Shown here in pieces: positions 6,939 to 8,361 of a stretch of 8,361 bases of DNA. Position 1 is the first letter of the stretch; every line of letters starts with the position of its first letter. A program made the position numbers and the translations under genes. The notes under the pieces are model-generated. The model made no database searches. It saw only the letters and a program-made list of their open reading frames with translations, and was not told the origin of the DNA. This stretch comes from Planctomycetaceae bacterium UBA969 (GTDB taxonomy: Bacteria; Planctomycetota; Planctomycetia; Gemmatales; Gemmataceae). Where the stretch lies: assembly GCA_002303765.1 (NCBI GenBank), contig DBCB01000072.1, forward strand, positions 1-8,361, read 5' to 3'.

Positions 6939-6958
6939 CTTCAGAATACTTTCTGAAG
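6939..6958 (-). promoter_or_regulatory. Perfect 8-bp inverted repeat (4-nt loop) directly before the miaA start
   Basis: On the minus strand, arms CTTCAGAA and TTCTGAAG flank AGTA, and the second arm ends 2 nt before the miaA ATG. In mRNA this would be a stem-loop that includes GAAG, the only purine-rich candidate ribosome-binding site. No T-tract follows, so it is not a typical terminator for the YbaK-like gene. It could be a translational control hairpin or a protein-binding dyad; both are inference. Confidence 0.45.
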
Positions 6959-6997
6959 GCGGGAAATTAAACCCTAAAGCAGATTTGGTTAGGAAGT

Positions 6998-7465
6998 TTA
7001 AACTGCAATCATTTCTGGTTTAATAAATGAACCAAACATTGGGTTCTCTAAGGCAAGAAAATCTTTGGCATTGATGCGAATAGATTCAAGGTGGGAATGC
7101 CCAGGAACAACAATGCTGGAACACTCAAGAAGGCAAGAATCTACGATGGTGGAAATTCCATAAGCAGAACCGAATGCTGGGACAACACCCCATTCGCAAT
7201 CAAAGAAAAGTTCAGACATATTTAAAGGGTTTGCCATTTTGACCTTTGTCTCGATCAAAAGTTCGATCTGAGATTTATCAAGCATTTGGTCCGCAGGCAA
7301 AACTGCAATTTTATAACTATCCATGGTTTTAAGGAGAACGGTTTTGGCGATTTGCCTGCCTGGTGTGTGCAGATATTTTGCAAGTTTTTGAGCTGAAAAA
7401 GCAGGAGGATGTTGAATAATATCAAATGAAATTCCCACAGACTTTAAGAATTGATAAATGCGCAT
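6998..7465 (-). CDS. YbaK/ProX-family aminoacyl-tRNA deacylase
   Basis: A 155-residue single-domain trans-editing protein of the YbaK/prolyl-tRNA-synthetase-associated family, which hydrolyses mischarged aminoacyl-tRNA in the cytoplasm. Visible family marks are QHPPAFSAQKLA (18-29), the lysine K41 in IAKTVLLK (39-46) that corresponds to the conserved active-site Lys, AVLPAD (54-59), the loop VVPAFGSAYG (94-103) and the late VVPGHSH turn (119-125). Length is typical. The ATG at 7465 has a good ribosome-binding site, AGGTGA at 7475-7470. Which mischarged tRNA it clears (Cys-tRNAPro, Ala-tRNAPro or another) cannot be told from sequence alone, so no symbol is given. It sits 61 bp upstream of miaA on the same strand, which fits a shared transcript for tRNA-quality functions. 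A perfect inverted repeat lies 28 nt upstream of its start. Confidence 0.88.
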   Translation of the reverse strand: MRIYQFLKSVGISFDIIQHPPAFSAQKLAKYLHTPGRQIAKTVLLKTMDSYKIAVLPADQMLDKSQIELLIETKVKMANPLNMSELFFDCEWGVVPAFGSAYGISTIVDSCLLECSSIVVPGHSHLESIRINAKDFLALENPMFGSFIKPEMIAV

Positions 7466-7469
7466 AATT

Positions 7470-7475
7470 TCACCT
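7470..7475 (-). promoter_or_regulatory. Ribosome-binding site of the YbaK-like gene
   Basis: AGGTGA on the minus strand, 4 nt before the ATG at 7465 (5 nt counted from AGGTG). It supports this start codon. Confidence 0.6.
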
Positions 7476-7493
7476 AGTGTTTAGAATCCCTTA

Positions 7494-7513
7494 TTTACAA
7501 TTAAGATTGTAAA
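7494..7513. promoter_or_regulatory. Perfect 8-bp inverted repeat upstream of the YbaK-like gene; operator-like
   Basis: Arms TTTACAAT (7494-7501) and ATTGTAAA (7506-7513) flank a 4-nt spacer. The near edge is 28 nt from the ATG at 7465. On the minus strand the distal arm contains TACAAT, a possible -10 element, so a bound dimer would block or guide the polymerase. No T-run follows the stem in either direction, which argues against a terminator. The AT-rich content makes a chance match possible. Confidence 0.4.
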
Positions 7514-7676
7514 ATAAAAAAGGTTGAAATATGCCCTCAAATATTGCCCATTCTTCCAATTTTGAAGTAAAATGGTCCGTTTATACCGTTTAAATGGCGT
7601 GTTCCTTCCTTCGCACTTCAGTGATGTTCAGGTGGCTCGCGGAAAGCATTAATATTTGTTCAGAAATATTTAAAGA
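7514..7676. other. Intergenic stretch with no supported gene
   Basis: Together with 7466-7513 this forms a 211-bp gap between the PQQ-like gene and the YbaK-like gene, the largest in the window. It holds a more GC-rich core (about 7596-7640) between AT-rich flanks. A 7-bp direct repeat CCGTTTA occurs at 9-bp spacing (near 7577-7592). A weak all-AT hairpin (AATATTT 7651-7657 with AAATATT 7664-7670) lies just past the PQQ-gene stop and could be a poor terminator. Short ORFs of 19 and 28 codons occur but have no ribosome-binding site. No RNA gene was recognised. Confidence 0.5.
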
Positions 7677-8361
7677 TTAGGGGGCTATTTGGAGACAGAT
7701 CAGTTTAGAACTATCTCTTGCTAGCAAAAATTTGTCAGCAAAGGCTGGTTGGGCCCTACAGGCGTTATTAAGGATTTTCTGAGAAAAAACAGGTTCCCAT
7801 TTGGTGGAGTTGAATTTGTTTAAAAAGAGGGTTCCATCTTCTGATAATACCAAATAATGGTTATTAAATTTAATTAAATTGCCACTACCTGTTCCATCCT
7901 TTGCCCATAAAACCTCTCCTGTTTTTAAATTTACACAACGAAATTCTGCTCCAGATTCTTGCCTGCCATGGAAGCCATATAAATAGCCGTTCGAAATAAT
8001 TGGGGTGCTAAAATGACAAGAAAGAGAAGTGTCGTTGGCCCAAGTTTTTTCAAACTTTCCCAAACTAAATTTAAGCCAAGTAGCACCTGTGCCATAGCTG
8101 GCGGTTAAGAAAATTTCATCGCCTAGAATTAAAGGGGTTGCAGCATTAACTGAAGCATCAAATCTGGCTCGCCAAGGAAACATTCCAATATTTGAGCCAT
8201 CCATTAATTTAAGAATAGATAAACCATCGCGGTGAAAAAGAAAAACCGAATCTTCGTTAGCGAATTTGGAAACAACTGGCGATGCATAACTTCCTTTAAA
8301 AGTGCCGCTCTTCCAAATAAGCCTTCCAGTTTTGATATCAATGCAAATACAACCAGCATTC
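7677..8361 (-). CDS. PQQ-like beta-propeller repeat protein, C-terminal part, cut by right edge
   Basis: The minus-strand frame ending at TAA 7679-7677 stays open to the right edge, so the gene is 5'-truncated and 227 residues are visible. An internal Met at 8204 is not the start, because the same frame upstream continues as good propeller sequence. Repeats with the PQQ/BamB-like signature are clear: CIDIKTGRLIWKS close to the edge, then FRCVNLKTGEVLWAKDG in the middle, each followed by short strands such as ASPVVSK, TPLILGDEIFL and TPIISNGYLYGF. These are blades of a WD-like propeller built from 'name-it-in-a-column, convert-it-by-TG-x-x-x-W' units. The visible part lacks the residues needed to judge cofactor binding, and most relatives bind none. 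The signal peptide, if any, is outside the window. Such proteins are abundant in planctomycetes and usually exported; the role here is unknown. A 211-bp gap separates it from the next gene. Confidence 0.85.
   Translation of the reverse strand, partial: NAGCICIDIKTGRLIWKSGTFKGSYASPVVSKFANEDSVFLFHRDGLSILKLMDGSNIGMFPWRARFDASVNAATPLILGDEIFLTASYGTGATWLKFSLGKFEKTWANDTSLSCHFSTPIISNGYLYGFHGRQESGAEFRCVNLKTGEVLWAKDGTGSGNLIKFNNHYLVLSEDGTLFLNKFNSTKWEPVFSQKILNNACRAQPAFADKFLLARDSSKLICLQIAP

Noticed and set aside
7649..7674. AT hairpin after the PQQ-like gene as a terminator
   Set aside because: The stem is seven A-T pairs with no following T-run, too weak to call; it is noted only within the intergenic entry.
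7594..7680. Plus-strand 28-codon ORF and a 19-codon minus ORF in the 7466-7676 gap
   Set aside because: Neither has a ribosome-binding site nor any protein-like composition, and the plus one runs into the PQQ gene's 3' end.
7677..8204. Met at 8204 as the start of the PQQ-like gene
   Set aside because: The frame is open to the right edge and encodes more propeller blade sequence with no ribosome-binding site before 8204, so the gene is truncated by the window.

Overview
The window looks like a stretch of bacterial chromosome from a planctomycete or a close relative, moderately AT-rich by eye. That is an inference from several features seen together: a two-CXXC (MJ0042-type) zinc-ribbon protein with a charged linker at the left edge, a PQQ-type beta-propeller fragment at the right edge, a stand-alone FHA-domain protein, and housekeeping genes whose wording resembles that phylum. 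Shine-Dalgarno sites are uneven (good for dnaE, ybaK-like and the zinc-ribbon gene, absent for the FHA gene). No insertion sequence, phage gene, CRISPR array, rRNA or tRNA gene was seen.

Layout. Positions 1-242 (minus) hold the start of a zinc-ribbon protein that runs off the left edge. It is divergent from a two-gene plus-strand unit: a DPM1-like polyprenol-phosphate mannosyltransferase family glycosyltransferase (353-1087) and an O6-alkylguanine-DNA alkyltransferase (1084-1614), joined by an ATGA stop/start overlap. The second gene converges on dnaE and overlaps its 3' end by 14 bp. The rest is on the minus strand. In transcription order it runs: a PQQ-like beta-propeller protein cut by the right edge (8361-7677), a YbaK-family aminoacyl-tRNA deacylase (7465-6998), miaA (6936-5992), an FHA-domain protein (5922-5200) and dnaE (5092-1601).

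How the genes relate. dnaE encodes the replicative polymerase; its PHP metal ligands and a clamp-binding motif are both visible. miaA and the YbaK-like gene both act on tRNA (A37 prenylation and removal of mischarged amino acids), so translation-fidelity genes sit directly upstream of the FHA gene and dnaE on the same strand. The alkyltransferase repairs O6-alkylguanine in DNA. Gaps of 61-107 bp between the minus-strand genes allow either an operon or separate promoters.

The most notable unexplained structures are three short perfect inverted repeats, each at the 5' side of a gene (269-284, 6939-6958, 7494-7513). One nearly abuts the miaA start codon and would cover its only candidate ribosome-binding site. 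The uncharacterised C-terminal region of the FHA protein and the glycosyltransferase/alkyltransferase coupling are also worth a look. I do not see convincing evidence of a novel multi-gene system here; most of the window is core chromosome.
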